Below are positions 1 through 7,732 of a DNA stretch of 64,000 nt, piece by piece (position 1 is the first letter of the stretch; every line of letters begins with the position of its first letter). The DNA is from an uncultured Clostridia bacterium (lineage in GTDB: Bacteria > Bacillota > Clostridia > Christensenellales > UBA1242). The notes below the pieces were generated by a model. The model was not told the DNA's origin and made no database searches. It saw only the letters and a list, made by a program, of their open reading frames with translations. Position numbers and translations under genes: made by a program. The DNA is taken from NCBI GenBank assembly GCA_934747385.1, contig CAKVGK010000002.1:324960-388959 (forward strand). The letters are read 5' to 3'.

Positions 1-289
1 ATATTGAGGAACGCATGGTTTTCATTAACGCAAAATCCATTTGGCTGTTGTCCGCGTTTTTTGCGTCCAATTTTAAGGTCTTTTCGGTTTGAATTATGTC
101 AACCTTTAACTCTTTTAAAATTGAAAGCATGTTGTTTAAATCGGTGATGTGAGGGTAGTTTTTAATCTCAACCACCCCACTTGCCATTATGCTTGCAGCC
201 AAAATTGGAAGAGTTGCATTTTTGCTTGTTTGCACCCTGAGTTTGCCAAAAAGCGGGTTTCCGCCTTGAATTATATATTTGCTTGTCAT
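1..289 (-). CDS. murA: UDP-N-acetylglucosamine 1-carboxyvinyltransferase, N-terminal part (cut by window edge)
   Basis: First committed step of peptidoglycan synthesis: enolpyruvyl transfer from PEP to UDP-GlcNAc in the cytoplasm. Only the first ~96 residues are in the window. Reading the minus strand from the ATG at 289 gives a protein starting MTSKYIIQGGNPLFGKL, then SKNATLPILAASIMASG and later FALMKTMRSS. This matches the MurA N-terminus, with the Lys-Asn pair of the UDP-GlcNAc/PEP site and the start of the catalytic-loop region. The rest lies left of position 1. It is the last visible gene of the dcw-type cluster and is separated from ftsW by about 2.3 kb of accessory genes; murG does not lie between them. 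Identification is from motif and context. Confidence 0.9.
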   Translation of the reverse strand, partial: MTSKYIIQGGNPLFGKLRVQTSKNATLPILAASIMASGVVEIKNYPHITDLNNMLSILKELKVDIIQTEKTLKLDAKNADNSQMDFALMKTMRSSI

Positions 290-611
290 ATTTGTTTATA
301 TGATTTTGCAAGCAATATTGACTTTTGTTTTACTAAACTAATATAATAAATTTTATTATTCATAATAACATATTAAATAAAAAAATGAGCAATTTGTTTG
401 CCCATTAATTTTTAAAATTTATTGTTTATCACAATTTGTGATATTGATGTTTTTATTTTAAGCCATTCTACTTCTGTTATTGTTTAATAATCGGCTTCGT
501 AAACTAAATTATCTCTATTTTTACTATTTGTTTTATCATTTTGATTGAAACAAATCTAGTTTAGAATTTTATTAATTCTTTAAATTAATTAGTAAATATT
601 ACAAAATGGAT
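290..611. other. AT-rich intergenic region between the 107-aa gene and murA
   Basis: About 320 bases without a supported gene. It contains the terminator-like hairpin at 384-409 and must hold the murA promoter, because that hairpin would stop transcripts arriving from the 107-aa gene. No strong -35/-10 pair could be fixed for murA. The 65-codon plus-strand frame starting at 149 is antisense to murA and has no ribosome-binding site. Confidence 0.5.
384..409 (-). terminator. Rho-independent terminator downstream of the 107-aa gene
   Basis: On the minus strand, AATGGGCAA and TTGCTCATT form a 9-bp stem (one G-U pair) followed by a run of T. It would separate the 107-aa gene from murA. Confidence 0.6.
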
Positions 612-935
612 TTATAACTCTTGCGAATATGGTTCACGATCTCTTGTACTTTTATCTTTTGAATTATCTTCATCAAAAACATCAGTTGAACCATCACTTC
701 TTCTTTCATGCATGTGTGTTGTTTCTTCACTTCCAATAAAATCATAATTATGAGCACCTGATTTGTGCAACGATTCATGTTCTGTCTGTGTTTCATCTCC
801 AGTTTCTTTGTCTATTTCCGTTATATCTCTATATATATCACAGCTACCATCATCATGTATATCTTTTGTTATAGTTTCTTTAATCGCAATTTTACCATCC
901 TGTTGTATAATTGATTCTTCAATTTGTTTACTCAT
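612..935 (-). CDS. Hypothetical acidic, charged 107-aa protein
   Basis: Not recognised. The protein is hydrophilic, without signal peptide, membrane segment or cysteine cluster; it has one Cys and is rich in Asp, Glu, Thr, Ser and His, so a soluble, possibly disordered cytoplasmic protein is likely. The gene looks real: AAGGAG stands a few bases before the ATG, a promoter with TTGACA lies at 957-985, and a terminator follows at 384-409. It forms its own transcription unit between an ftsW 3'-end remnant and murA. Because that promoter overlaps the duplicated ftsW tail, the gene may have arrived with the neighbouring accessory cassette. No function can be assigned. Confidence 0.6.
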   Translation of the reverse strand: MSKQIEESIIQQDGKIAIKETITKDIHDDGSCDIYRDITEIDKETGDETQTEHESLHKSGAHNYDFIGSEETTHMHERRSDGSTDVFDEDNSKDKSTRDREPYSQEL

Positions 936-956
936 ATTTTCTCCTTTTGTATTTTT

Positions 957-985
957 ATACTATACTAAATTTTGCAAAATGTCAA
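957..985 (-). promoter_or_regulatory. Promoter of the 107-aa gene
   Basis: Minus strand TTGACA (980-985), 17-bp spacer, TAGTAT (957-962). The -35 lies just past the stop codon of the ftsW remnant. The same arrangement is found after the intact ftsW at 2580-2608, so gene tail and promoter appear to have been copied together. Confidence 0.6.
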
Positions 986-987
986 TA

Positions 988-1080
988 CTATTTAACAACT
1001 TTCTTGTTTCGCCTATCAACATTAAAAACCACGCCGATTGCGCTCATAAAGACAAGCAAACTGGTTGAGCCAGCGAGGAT
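988..1080 (-). pseudogene. Remnant copy of the ftsW 3' end
   Basis: Reading minus from about 1080 gives GILAGSTSLLVFMSAIGVVF, then NVDRRNKKVVK and a TAG at 988-990. This is the C-terminus of the FtsW protein encoded at 2605-3714 (there AGSTSLLVFMSAIGVVLNVD followed by RQNRKK). The DNA at 1011-1080 matches 2637-2706 at 64 of 70 positions. No start codon or upstream ftsW sequence accompanies it, so it is a tail fragment and not a second gene. It lies downstream of the GNAT gene, so the kinase/GNAT cassette is bracketed by two ftsW tails. Confidence 0.85.
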
Positions 1081-1108
1081 GCCTGCATTTTTTTAATTAA
1101 CGACAAAC

Positions 1109-1133
1109 AAACCTATGGAAAAAACCTAGGTTT
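1109..1133 (-). terminator. Hairpin downstream of the GNAT gene
   Basis: AAACCTA and TAGGTTT arms with an 11-nt loop, about 50 bases past the GNAT stop codon. The T-run after the stem is weak, so terminator function is uncertain. Confidence 0.35.
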
Positions 1134-1180
1134 AGCAAATTATTATATGTGCAAAAAGTTGGGACAATTTTAAGCAACAT

Positions 1181-1615
1181 TTAAATCTTCTTTTCCCATC
1201 TGCACATTTCTTTGCCCGCTGCATTGATTTCTGTTTTGATTAATGCAAAGCCTAATTTTTTATGCAAATTTTTGCTTGCAATATTTGTTTTTCCACAAGA
1301 TGAGATTATAGTTGAATAACCTCGCTTTTTGGCTTCTGCGGCTGCAAGATTAAACGCATGTGTTGCAATGCCTTTACCGCGAAATTCTTTTAAAATTTCA
1401 ATGCCAAATGACAACTTTTTATCTTGTTTCTCGCTTAAAGTTATCAAACCCACCCTGTTATTGCCAAAATTTATACAAAAACCCAAATTATCTTGCCATA
1501 ATTCAATGCGTTTTTCAACCTCGTCCAGCGTTGGATTTTTGAAAAATGACGCAAAATTATTCTTCACAAACCCTGCGTCTTCAACTTGAAATTTTGACAA
1601 ACTAACCTTATTCAT
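1181..1615 (-). CDS. GNAT-family N-acetyltransferase
   Basis: Predicted acetyl-CoA-dependent N-acetyltransferase, 144 aa, the usual size for a single GNAT domain. The acetyl-CoA loop is visible as RGKGIA (motif A, Q/R-x-x-G-x-G/A) about residues 85-90, after the strand LSFGIEIL. Motif B follows as ASKNLHKKLGF. The acceptor is unknown; such proteins modify protein N-termini, small molecules or antibiotics. A TTGCAA - 17 bp - TAATAG promoter lies in the gap before it, and a terminator at 1690-1710 separates it from the kinase, so it is probably transcribed alone. No good Shine-Dalgarno sequence precedes the ATG. It belongs to the accessory cassette bracketed by ftsW tails. Confidence 0.8.
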   Translation of the reverse strand: MNKVSLSKFQVEDAGFVKNNFASFFKNPTLDEVEKRIELWQDNLGFCINFGNNRVGLITLSEKQDKKLSFGIEILKEFRGKGIATHAFNLAAAEAKKRGYSTIISSCGKTNIASKNLHKKLGFALIKTEINAAGKEMCRWEKKI

Positions 1616-1689
1616 TGTTTTTATTTTAACATTTAAATTAAGATATGTAAACTATTAGGTTCAATATTTTAATTTTGCAATCACAATAA

Positions 1690-1710
1690 AAAAGGGAGCA
1701 AATTTACTCC
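1690..1710 (-). terminator. Terminator between kinase and GNAT genes
   Basis: GGAG-TAAATTTG-CTCC stem-loop followed on the minus strand by a C and a T-run, just after the kinase stop codon at 1725. Confidence 0.6.
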
Positions 1711-1724
1711 GCTTCTTTATTTGT

Positions 1725-2372
1725 TTATATTAAATTAAAATGTTTTTCAACCAATTTTAAGGTTTTTTCAACTGTAGACAAGGCATTTCTTTCTATGTAA
1801 TAATATCCACTTTTCTTTATGTCTTCACACCTTTTTATATTCAGTCTTCTCAAAACTTCATTGCAATTGCTTTTGGCAAACTCTGGATTTGTTGTCGAAT
1901 TTATATACCTTTTAAAACCTTCGTGGCTTTTTCGATTGCAATAATCATCAATAATATTGTCATTGTTTTCACGAATCAAGAACACTGTGTGATTAATATC
2001 AGTTATTCTTTCCGCTTCTTCTGGCAACAAATGTAAATCACAAACAATAGTTTGATTTTTGCTTAATCTTGCCAAATCTGCCAATATAAATTCCAGTTGT
2101 TCTTTTGAGTTATTTTCCAACCAATCAATATATTCGTTTTGATTGCGCATAAAAAATTCATCTGCATTTTTAAAAGTTTTATTCATATATGGTTGGTCAA
2201 TTGGATTTGATAATTTTTTATGTTCATCAAATTTTTCGTCAACATCGTATCTCAACCATCCATATTTTTCTGCAAGCGCTTTTGAAATTGTGGTTTTGCC
2301 GCCTGTCGCGGTTCCAGTAATGAAATAAACATTTTTAAAATCATTTTTATTGTATTTATCTAAATATATCAT
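1725..2372 (-). CDS. P-loop nucleoside kinase-like protein, possible small-molecule phosphotransferase
   Basis: A 215-aa single-domain P-loop protein. The Walker A sequence GTATGGKTT lies at residues 20-28, right after a hydrophobic strand, followed by DVDEKFDEH, which resembles the substrate side of shikimate/gluconate kinase-like enzymes. A Walker B-like strand is QTIVCDLHL around residues 107-115. The family includes metabolite kinases, chloramphenicol phosphotransferase-like enzymes and zeta-type toxins; the sequence alone does not choose among them. AAGGAG precedes the ATG. Upstream lies a complete leader unit (promoter at 2580-2608, 11-codon ORF, terminator at 2402-2422), suggesting regulation by attenuation as in many ribosome-drug resistance genes. 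No partner antitoxin is visible. Confidence 0.65.
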   Translation of the reverse strand: MIYLDKYNKNDFKNVYFITGTATGGKTTISKALAEKYGWLRYDVDEKFDEHKKLSNPIDQPYMNKTFKNADEFFMRNQNEYIDWLENNSKEQLEFILADLARLSKNQTIVCDLHLLPEEAERITDINHTVFLIRENNDNIIDDYCNRKSHEGFKRYINSTTNPEFAKSNCNEVLRRLNIKRCEDIKKSGYYYIERNALSTVEKTLKLVEKHFNLI

Positions 2373-2401
2373 AAATTTAATCTCCTTCTAAAATAAAAAA
2401 A

Positions 2402-2422
2402 AGTTCACTGCCCCAGTGAACT
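2402..2422 (-). terminator. Leader terminator (putative attenuator) before the kinase gene
   Basis: Perfect 9-bp stem AGTTCACTG / CAGTGAACT with a 3-nt loop, followed on the minus strand by eight T. It ends about 30 bases upstream of the kinase ATG and downstream of the promoter and short ORF, so transcription would normally stop before the kinase. An upstream CACTGG stretch near 2500 could pair weakly with the 3' arm as antiterminator. Confidence 0.75.
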
Positions 2423-2517
2423 CCTTAATCAAAATATATACTAAAATTTTGTATAAAAAACAGACTCCACCAGTTAGTAGAATATTCATCCACAAAACCA
2501 GTGTTTGGTCTTGTGTG

Positions 2518-2553
2518 TTAAATTAAACGTATTCTCAACACAATATTATACAT
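2518..2553 (-). CDS. Putative leader peptide MYNIVLRIRLI
   Basis: An 11-codon reading frame starting at ATG 2553, with GGAG at optimal distance (7 nt) upstream and a TAA stop at 2518-2520. It lies between the promoter at 2580-2608 and the terminator at 2402-2422. The peptide holds Arg-Ile-Arg, the +X+ pattern known to stall ribosomes with bound macrolides or ketolides in leader peptides such as ErmDL. That it acts as a drug sensor here is inference. Confidence 0.5.
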   Translation of the reverse strand: MYNIVLRIRLI

Positions 2554-2579
2554 ATTATTTCTCCATGTTTATGTTGTTT

Positions 2580-2608
2580 GTTATACAATGATTTACCCTA
2601 AATGTCAA
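2580..2608 (-). promoter_or_regulatory. Promoter overlapping the ftsW stop codon, reading into the kinase leader
   Basis: Minus strand TTGACA (2603-2608), 17-bp spacer, TATAAC (2580-2585). The TGA stop of ftsW is inside the -35 hexamer. The transcript would carry a roughly 200-nt leader before the kinase. Confidence 0.7.
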
Positions 2609-3714
2609 TTACTCTCAAAAATTTTTTTCCTATTCTGCCTATCAACATTAAGAACAACGCCAATTGCGCTCATAAAGACAAGCAAACTGGTTGAGCCGGC
2701 GGAGATGAATGGCAGCGGCAAACCTGTTGGCGGAATTGAACCAGAAACAACTGCAATGTTTAAAATGACTTGAATGCTAATGATTGCGGCAATGCCAAAG
2801 CAGAGGAAAGCGGAAAATTTGTCGCTGGCGGAAAGACCAACTTTAAAAATTGTGATAATCAGCGCAGCGAACACCACAACAAGGCAAAGGCAACCCACAA
2901 AGCCAAGTTCTTCCGCTATTATGGAAAAAATAAAGTCACTTTCGCTGAACGGCAAAAACAGTTCGGCTTGGCGGCTGTTGAAAAGCCCTACGCCCCACAT
3001 TCCGCCGCTGCCAATGGCATAAAGCGATTGAATGAGTTGATAGCCTTCGTCCAGAGGGTTTTGCCAAGGATTTACAAACGCGACAATTCTGTTTAAACGA
3101 TATGGCTCAATGATGATAAGCAAAAACACCAATGCGGCGGCAGGAATTGTGAGCATACCAAACACTTTGAGCCTGAGCCCGCCAACAAAAAGCATAAAAA
3201 TGAGAGTGAATGCCACGCACATTGTTATTGACATGTTTGGTTCAAGCATAATAAGCAAGCAATATGCCCCGCCAAGCGTGAGTGTGATGATTATGTGTTT
3301 GAAACTGGCAAGTTTGTCGCCCTCGCTCAAATACCCCGCCAAAAAGAAAACAAGGCAAAATTTGGCAATTTCACTTGGCTGCATGGTAAGCGAGCCAATG
3401 CCAATCCAGCGTGTTGCACCATAACTGGTGCGTTTAAGACCTGGCACAAAAACTAGGCACAAAAACACAAAGCCAATTATGTAAAACGCCCAGTAAAATT
3501 TTTTGTAAATCTTGTGATTAACAAAGTTGCAGACAACAAGTCCAATTGTGCCTATAACCACACCCATGATTTGCTTCTTTAAGTAAAAGTATGGGTTGTT
3601 ATACTGCACTGTTGCGGAATATTTGCTGGCGGAAAAAACCATGACACAGCCAAAAATTGCAAGTGCAAAAGTGCAAGCAACGATGATTATTCTATTCAGT
3701 TTTTGTTTCAGCAT
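2605..3714 (-). CDS. ftsW: FtsW/SpoVE-type SEDS peptidoglycan glycosyltransferase
   Basis: A 369-aa polytopic membrane protein of the SEDS family, which polymerises lipid II into glycan strands together with a class B PBP. Ten hydrophobic segments are apparent, beginning with IIIVACTFALAIFGCVMVFS. Family signatures include YGATRWI, the PSEIAKF motif and the C-terminal PPTGLPLPFISAGSTSL. Length matches FtsW, SpoVE and RodA; dcw location next to murD favours FtsW or SpoVE. Its start overlaps the end of murD by 23 bp, indicating translational coupling. The stop codon lies inside a downstream promoter, and a diverged copy of its last ~25 codons sits at 988-1080. Division and sporulation roles cannot be told apart from sequence. 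Confidence 0.92.
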   Translation of the reverse strand: MLKQKLNRIIIVACTFALAIFGCVMVFSASKYSATVQYNNPYFYLKKQIMGVVIGTIGLVVCNFVNHKIYKKFYWAFYIIGFVFLCLVFVPGLKRTSYGATRWIGIGSLTMQPSEIAKFCLVFFLAGYLSEGDKLASFKHIIITLTLGGAYCLLIMLEPNMSITMCVAFTLIFMLFVGGLRLKVFGMLTIPAAALVFLLIIIEPYRLNRIVAFVNPWQNPLDEGYQLIQSLYAIGSGGMWGVGLFNSRQAELFLPFSESDFIFSIIAEELGFVGCLCLVVVFAALIITIFKVGLSASDKFSAFLCFGIAAIISIQVILNIAVVSGSIPPTGLPLPFISAGSTSLLVFMSAIGVVLNVDRQNRKKIFESN

Positions 3715-4996
3715 ACGCCTTTACCAAATTGTTGAAATCCTTGCCGCGCTCAATGTAGTTTTCGTACTGGTCATAACTGGCACTTGACGGCGAAAAAAGC
3801 ACTGTTTCGCCCGGTTTTGCAATTTGAACTGCTGCGTTAAATGCCTGTTTTAAGTTTTCAAATTTGGACAACTTGAAAGTTTTATTTGCGGCTTCAATGT
3901 CCTCGGCAATTTGTCCAAACACAAAAATGTGCCTAACTCTTTTTGGCAGTTTTTCAAACAAATGTGAATAATTCAGCCCCTTTTTTGAGCCACACAATAA
4001 AAGTAAGATTGAGCCATTGACTGACTCCACACTTGCAATGGTTGAGGCTATGTTTGTTGATTTGCTGTCGTTGATAAACTTGACCGCAGTTGGCGACTCT
4101 ATTTGCGTGTTCCTAAATTGGTCTGCACGGAAATTGATTAACGCGTGTTTGATTTTTTGAACTGGAATTTTATATATGTACGCGTAACATATTGCACACA
4201 TTACGTTTAATATGTTGTGCTTGCCTTTTAGTTGAAGTTGATTAATGTCCACCACTTTTTGTTGATGAAGATAAATGCTTCCCTTAAAATAATGCACGTC
4301 TGCAATGTGGCTATAAGAATATGTTACAACATTGCAATTTGAAGTGGAATGAATGTTGCTGTCCAGATTAACAACCGCGTAATCGGTAGGCTTTAAATTT
4401 GCGAAAATGTTGTATTTTAGGCGGGTGTATTCTGTCAAACTTTTATGACGGATTAAATGGTCTGGCTGAATGTTTAAAATTGAAGCAACATGAGGTGAAA
4501 AACTGGTTGCATGTTCAAGCATAAAACTGCTTACTTCTGCCACCAAAATGTGGTGTTTATTTTCCAAAATTGCCTTTGAAACTGGGTAACCAATGTTGCC
4601 GCAAGCAATTGCCTTGCGCTTTTCGTTTAATATTGCTGTTATTAATTCAACTGTGGTTGTTTTGCCGTTTGTGCCAGTAACCGCCACAATGTTTTTTGCA
4701 AAAATTGAAGCAAACTCCAACTCACTCATGACAGGTTTTTGAAGGCTTTCTGCCAAAACCAAATATTGATTGTCCTTTTCTATGGCAGGAGAAACAATAA
4801 TCAAGTCCAAATCTTGAATTACCGCTTGGTTTAGTTCCTGCAAAACAAAACAATTTTTTAGCCTGCGCGAACGAAGCCTAACTAAATTGTCGTCATACAA
4901 AAACACGTTTGCCCTATGCTTAACAAGCAACTTGGCAGCCCACTCGCCTGAAATGCTTAATCCATAAACTAAAACTTTTTTGTTTTTTAATTTCAT
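3692..4996 (-). CDS. murD: UDP-N-acetylmuramoyl-L-alanine--D-glutamate ligase
   Basis: Cytoplasmic Mur ligase adding D-Glu to UDP-MurNAc-L-Ala. The N-terminal Rossmann-like UDP-binding domain begins KLKNKKVLVYGLSISG. The central ATPase domain holds the P-loop TGTNGKTT near residue 110, then AEVSSFML and the NIQPDHLIRH segment. A C-terminal ligase domain follows with FINDSKSTN and LLCGSKKG. The ATG at 4996 is chosen because AAAGGG precedes it at normal distance; the frame could extend to a TTG at 5017, which lacks a ribosome-binding site. The gene runs between mraY and ftsW as in Bacillus and overlaps ftsW by 23 bp. Confidence 0.93.
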   Translation of the reverse strand: MKLKNKKVLVYGLSISGEWAAKLLVKHRANVFLYDDNLVRLRSRRLKNCFVLQELNQAVIQDLDLIIVSPAIEKDNQYLVLAESLQKPVMSELEFASIFAKNIVAVTGTNGKTTTVELITAILNEKRKAIACGNIGYPVSKAILENKHHILVAEVSSFMLEHATSFSPHVASILNIQPDHLIRHKSLTEYTRLKYNIFANLKPTDYAVVNLDSNIHSTSNCNVVTYSYSHIADVHYFKGSIYLHQQKVVDINQLQLKGKHNILNVMCAICYAYIYKIPVQKIKHALINFRADQFRNTQIESPTAVKFINDSKSTNIASTIASVESVNGSILLLLCGSKKGLNYSHLFEKLPKRVRHIFVFGQIAEDIEAANKTFKLSKFENLKQAFNAAVQIAKPGETVLFSPSSASYDQYENYIERGKDFNNLVKAYAETKTE

Positions 4997-5045
4997 ACCC
5001 AACCCTTTGCTTTTCAAATTAATTTATTTTGAAATTACGTGAATA

Positions 5046-6041
5046 TTACAAAAGGTAAAAAATAATACAAATTAAGCCAACACAAAATGTGACTGCGGCG
5101 TATATTGCCACAATTTTTGGCTCGGTTAAGCCTGACATTTGCAAATGGTGATGAAATGGTGCCATTTTGAATATGCGTTTTTTTGTGAAGCGGAAAAAAA
5201 TCACTTGCAAAATGACTGAAATTGCTGAAAAAACAAAGCATATTCCCAACAGCAAAATTAAAAATTCAAGGCCAATTAAGCAAGCGCTTGCACCAATGTA
5301 ACCGCCAAGGCAAAGCGAGCCCACGTCGCCCATAAAAATGCTTGCTTTGAATGTGTTGAACATTAAAAAGCCCAAAATTGCACCCATAAATGAAGCTGAA
5401 AGCATATTCACGTTTTGAATATTGGTTAAAATTTTGCCAGTTTCGCCATTAAGATAAAGTTTGTTGCCAACAATCAAACTGATTGTAACAAACATAATTA
5501 GATACACAAAACTGACAGTCCCTGCAAGCCCGTCAAGCCCATCGGTTAGATTTACACTGTTGGTTGTTGCAACCATAACCAGCACGATGAATGGAATTAT
5601 AACCCAACCCATGTTGAAAGTTTTTTCGCTGAAAAGAAAAAACACATTGCCAGATTGCGTGCCAAAATATATGAAAAAAGCAAAAATTATAGCAATACCA
5701 ACTTGTCCAATTATTTTTTGATAAGCCCTTAAACCAAGGTTTTGCTTATATTTGATTTTTAAATGGTCGTCCATGAAGCCAAGCACACCATAAAATAACG
5801 CAACCAACAAACAGACAAACCAATCCAAGTCGAACTTTAAAAAAATAAACGCAGCAATTAGTGTAGTTAACATGAAAACCACACCACCCATTGTTAGAGT
5901 GCCGTTTTTACTTTTATGTTCTTCAACATAGCCAAGTATGGTTTGACTGGCTTGCTTTTTTTTGAAAATTTTGATTATTATCGGCATTAAACAGACCGAC
6001 AACACAAAACTGAAAAGGAAAATTAAAATTATTTTTATCAT
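5046..6041 (-). CDS. mraY: Phospho-N-acetylmuramoyl-pentapeptide-transferase
   Basis: Integral membrane enzyme moving phospho-MurNAc-pentapeptide onto undecaprenyl phosphate to give lipid I. It is 331 aa with about ten transmembrane segments. Diagnostic motifs are GTLTMGGVVFM, the aspartate pair in FMDDHLKIKYKQN, TTNSVNLTDGLDGLAG, FMGDVGSLCLGG, and the histidine cluster MAPFHHHLQMSG near the C-terminus that binds the uridine substrate. AAAGG lies just upstream of the ATG. It sits between murE and murD, with a 135-bp gap from murE; murF is not adjacent, as in Bacillus. Confidence 0.95.
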   Translation of the reverse strand: MIKIILIFLFSFVLSVCLMPIIIKIFKKKQASQTILGYVEEHKSKNGTLTMGGVVFMLTTLIAAFIFLKFDLDWFVCLLVALFYGVLGFMDDHLKIKYKQNLGLRAYQKIIGQVGIAIIFAFFIYFGTQSGNVFFLFSEKTFNMGWVIIPFIVLVMVATTNSVNLTDGLDGLAGTVSFVYLIMFVTISLIVGNKLYLNGETGKILTNIQNVNMLSASFMGAILGFLMFNTFKASIFMGDVGSLCLGGYIGASACLIGLEFLILLLGICFVFSAISVILQVIFFRFTKKRIFKMAPFHHHLQMSGLTEPKIVAIYAAVTFCVGLICIIFYLL

Positions 6042-6176
6042 ATAGTCCTTTTAACATTAGTGGTTTTTATTGTGAATATGAATACAACAACCCATATTTA
6101 TCAGCGTATACGACACAAATTGGTTTATTGTGTGTGCTGTCAAACCACATTTGTGAACGTAGCAAAATAAATTGAT

Positions 6177-7628
6177 TTATTTTGCAACATTCTGCTGTTT
6201 GTGCTTTGAAAAGTATTCGTCAACAACTGCATAATCGCTAAAATAAAATTTAACACCTTTAATTTCTTGATAGTTTTCTGCCCCTTTGCCAAGGATTGCA
6301 ACAACGTCGTTCTTTTTTGCAATGCTGAGTGCGTAATTGATTGCCTCTGCTCTATCCGCAATGCGCACAAATTTATGTTCGTCAAGCCCCTCAACAATTT
6401 GGTCAATAATGAGGTTTGGATTTTCGTCCCTAGGGTTGTCGGTGGTCACAACAACAAAATCGCTGAGTTGTGTTGCCACTTTGCCCATTTCGTTTCGCTT
6501 GGTTTTGTCGCGATTTCCGCCGCAGCCGAATACGGTTATAACATGATTGACTGGCAAAGCCGCAATGGTTGAAATAACATTCTTTATGCCGTCTGGTGTG
6601 TGCGCGTAATCCACAATCACGTTAAAATTTACGTTCACTTCAAGCAAATTGAACCTGCCTGGAATAACAAATTTAGTTTTTTGCACCACTTCAAGCACTT
6701 TTTCAATTTCAAAACCAAGTTTTGCAAGAATGGTGATTGCCATAAGCAAGTTGGAAATATTGTACTCACCTATCAAATTTGTGTGCGCTGAATAAATTTT
6801 ATCACCAACACCAAACTTAAAATCTGTGCCAGAAAAATCCATAATGTACGTGAGCAAATTAAAGTCCCCCGCCGTTCCGTAAGTTGTAATGTCAAAGTTG
6901 TTGTTTTTTATTTCCTTGAATTTGCAGTCTACGTTTGTCACCCCGCATTTTGCGTGTGCATAACTGAACAAACTGGCTTTGCACTTAATGTAATTGTCCA
7001 TATTTATAAAAAAGTCTAGGTGGTCTTTTGTTATGTTTGTCAATCCAACCACGTCATAATAAATGTTGTCAATTTTATTGAGCGCTATGGCGTGGGCGCT
7101 CACTTCCATGACGCAAAATTCGCAGCCATTGTTGTCCATATCACTAATTAATTTGTGCAAGTCAATTGGATCTGGCGTGGTTAAGGTTGGCGGCAACATT
7201 AGGTTGTTGATATAAGTGCCCTCCGTGCCAATCAGCCCTACACCGTGCCCCATGCGCAGCAAAATTTCGCGCAGCAAAAAAGTTGAAGTGGTTTTGCCAT
7301 TTGTGCCAGTTATGCCAATAAATTTCATTTTGGAAGCGTATGTTTTGTAAAAAACTGAACTTACATACGACATAGCCTTTCTTGCGTCATCAACAAGCAC
7401 CTGCGTTATTGGCAACTCCACAAACTGCTCCACAACCAAGCACACTGCCCCATTTTCAACCGCGGCAGAGGCAAAATTGTGACCGTCTTGTTTTGTGCCT
7501 TTAATGCAAAAGAAAATGCTATTTGAACATTTTTCTTGATAGCGACAGGATAAACTATCAATCTCCAAATCACGATAGTTTTTTATACCAATAAATTTAA
7601 GATTTGATATGATATCATAAAGTTTCAT
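6177..7628 (-). CDS. murE: UDP-N-acetylmuramoyl-L-alanyl-D-glutamate--2,6-diaminopimelate ligase
   Basis: Cytoplasmic Mur ligase that adds the third stem-peptide residue. The 483-aa protein has the UDP-binding N-domain (DSLSCRYQEKCSNSIFFCI), the ATPase P-loop GITGTNGKTTSTF near residue 105, then TPDPIDLH and VMEVSAHAIAL, and a C-domain with VDYAHTPDGI and VFGCGGNRDKTKR. The specificity loop reads DNPR (in VTTDNPRDENPN), the signature of the meso-diaminopimelate enzyme; lysine enzymes differ there. The cell wall is therefore probably the DAP type. AAGGGGGAAG precedes the ATG. A perfect GCAAAATAAAT/ATTTATTTTGC hairpin (6162-6185) overlaps the stop codon but lacks a following T-run. Confidence 0.94.
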   Translation of the reverse strand: MKLYDIISNLKFIGIKNYRDLEIDSLSCRYQEKCSNSIFFCIKGTKQDGHNFASAAVENGAVCLVVEQFVELPITQVLVDDARKAMSYVSSVFYKTYASKMKFIGITGTNGKTTSTFLLREILLRMGHGVGLIGTEGTYINNLMLPPTLTTPDPIDLHKLISDMDNNGCEFCVMEVSAHAIALNKIDNIYYDVVGLTNITKDHLDFFINMDNYIKCKASLFSYAHAKCGVTNVDCKFKEIKNNNFDITTYGTAGDFNLLTYIMDFSGTDFKFGVGDKIYSAHTNLIGEYNISNLLMAITILAKLGFEIEKVLEVVQKTKFVIPGRFNLLEVNVNFNVIVDYAHTPDGIKNVISTIAALPVNHVITVFGCGGNRDKTKRNEMGKVATQLSDFVVVTTDNPRDENPNLIIDQIVEGLDEHKFVRIADRAEAINYALSIAKKNDVVAILGKGAENYQEIKGVKFYFSDYAVVDEYFSKHKQQNVAK

Positions 7629-7732
7629 ATCTTCCCCCTTGATTTTAATTTATCAATTAAATTTTGATATTCACCCATGCTTACAAAATAAGGCAAAAAG
7701 TTATTTTGTTTTTTAAATTGCAACAAAAAGGT

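Noticed and set aside
1725..2372. Zeta toxin of a toxin-antitoxin system
   Set aside because: P-loop fold fits, but no small antitoxin ORF lies next to it; the upstream short ORF is an 11-codon leader.
4997..5017. TTG start of murD 7 codons upstream
   Set aside because: Weak start, no RBS; ATG at 4996 has AAAGGG and gives the normal MurD N-terminus.
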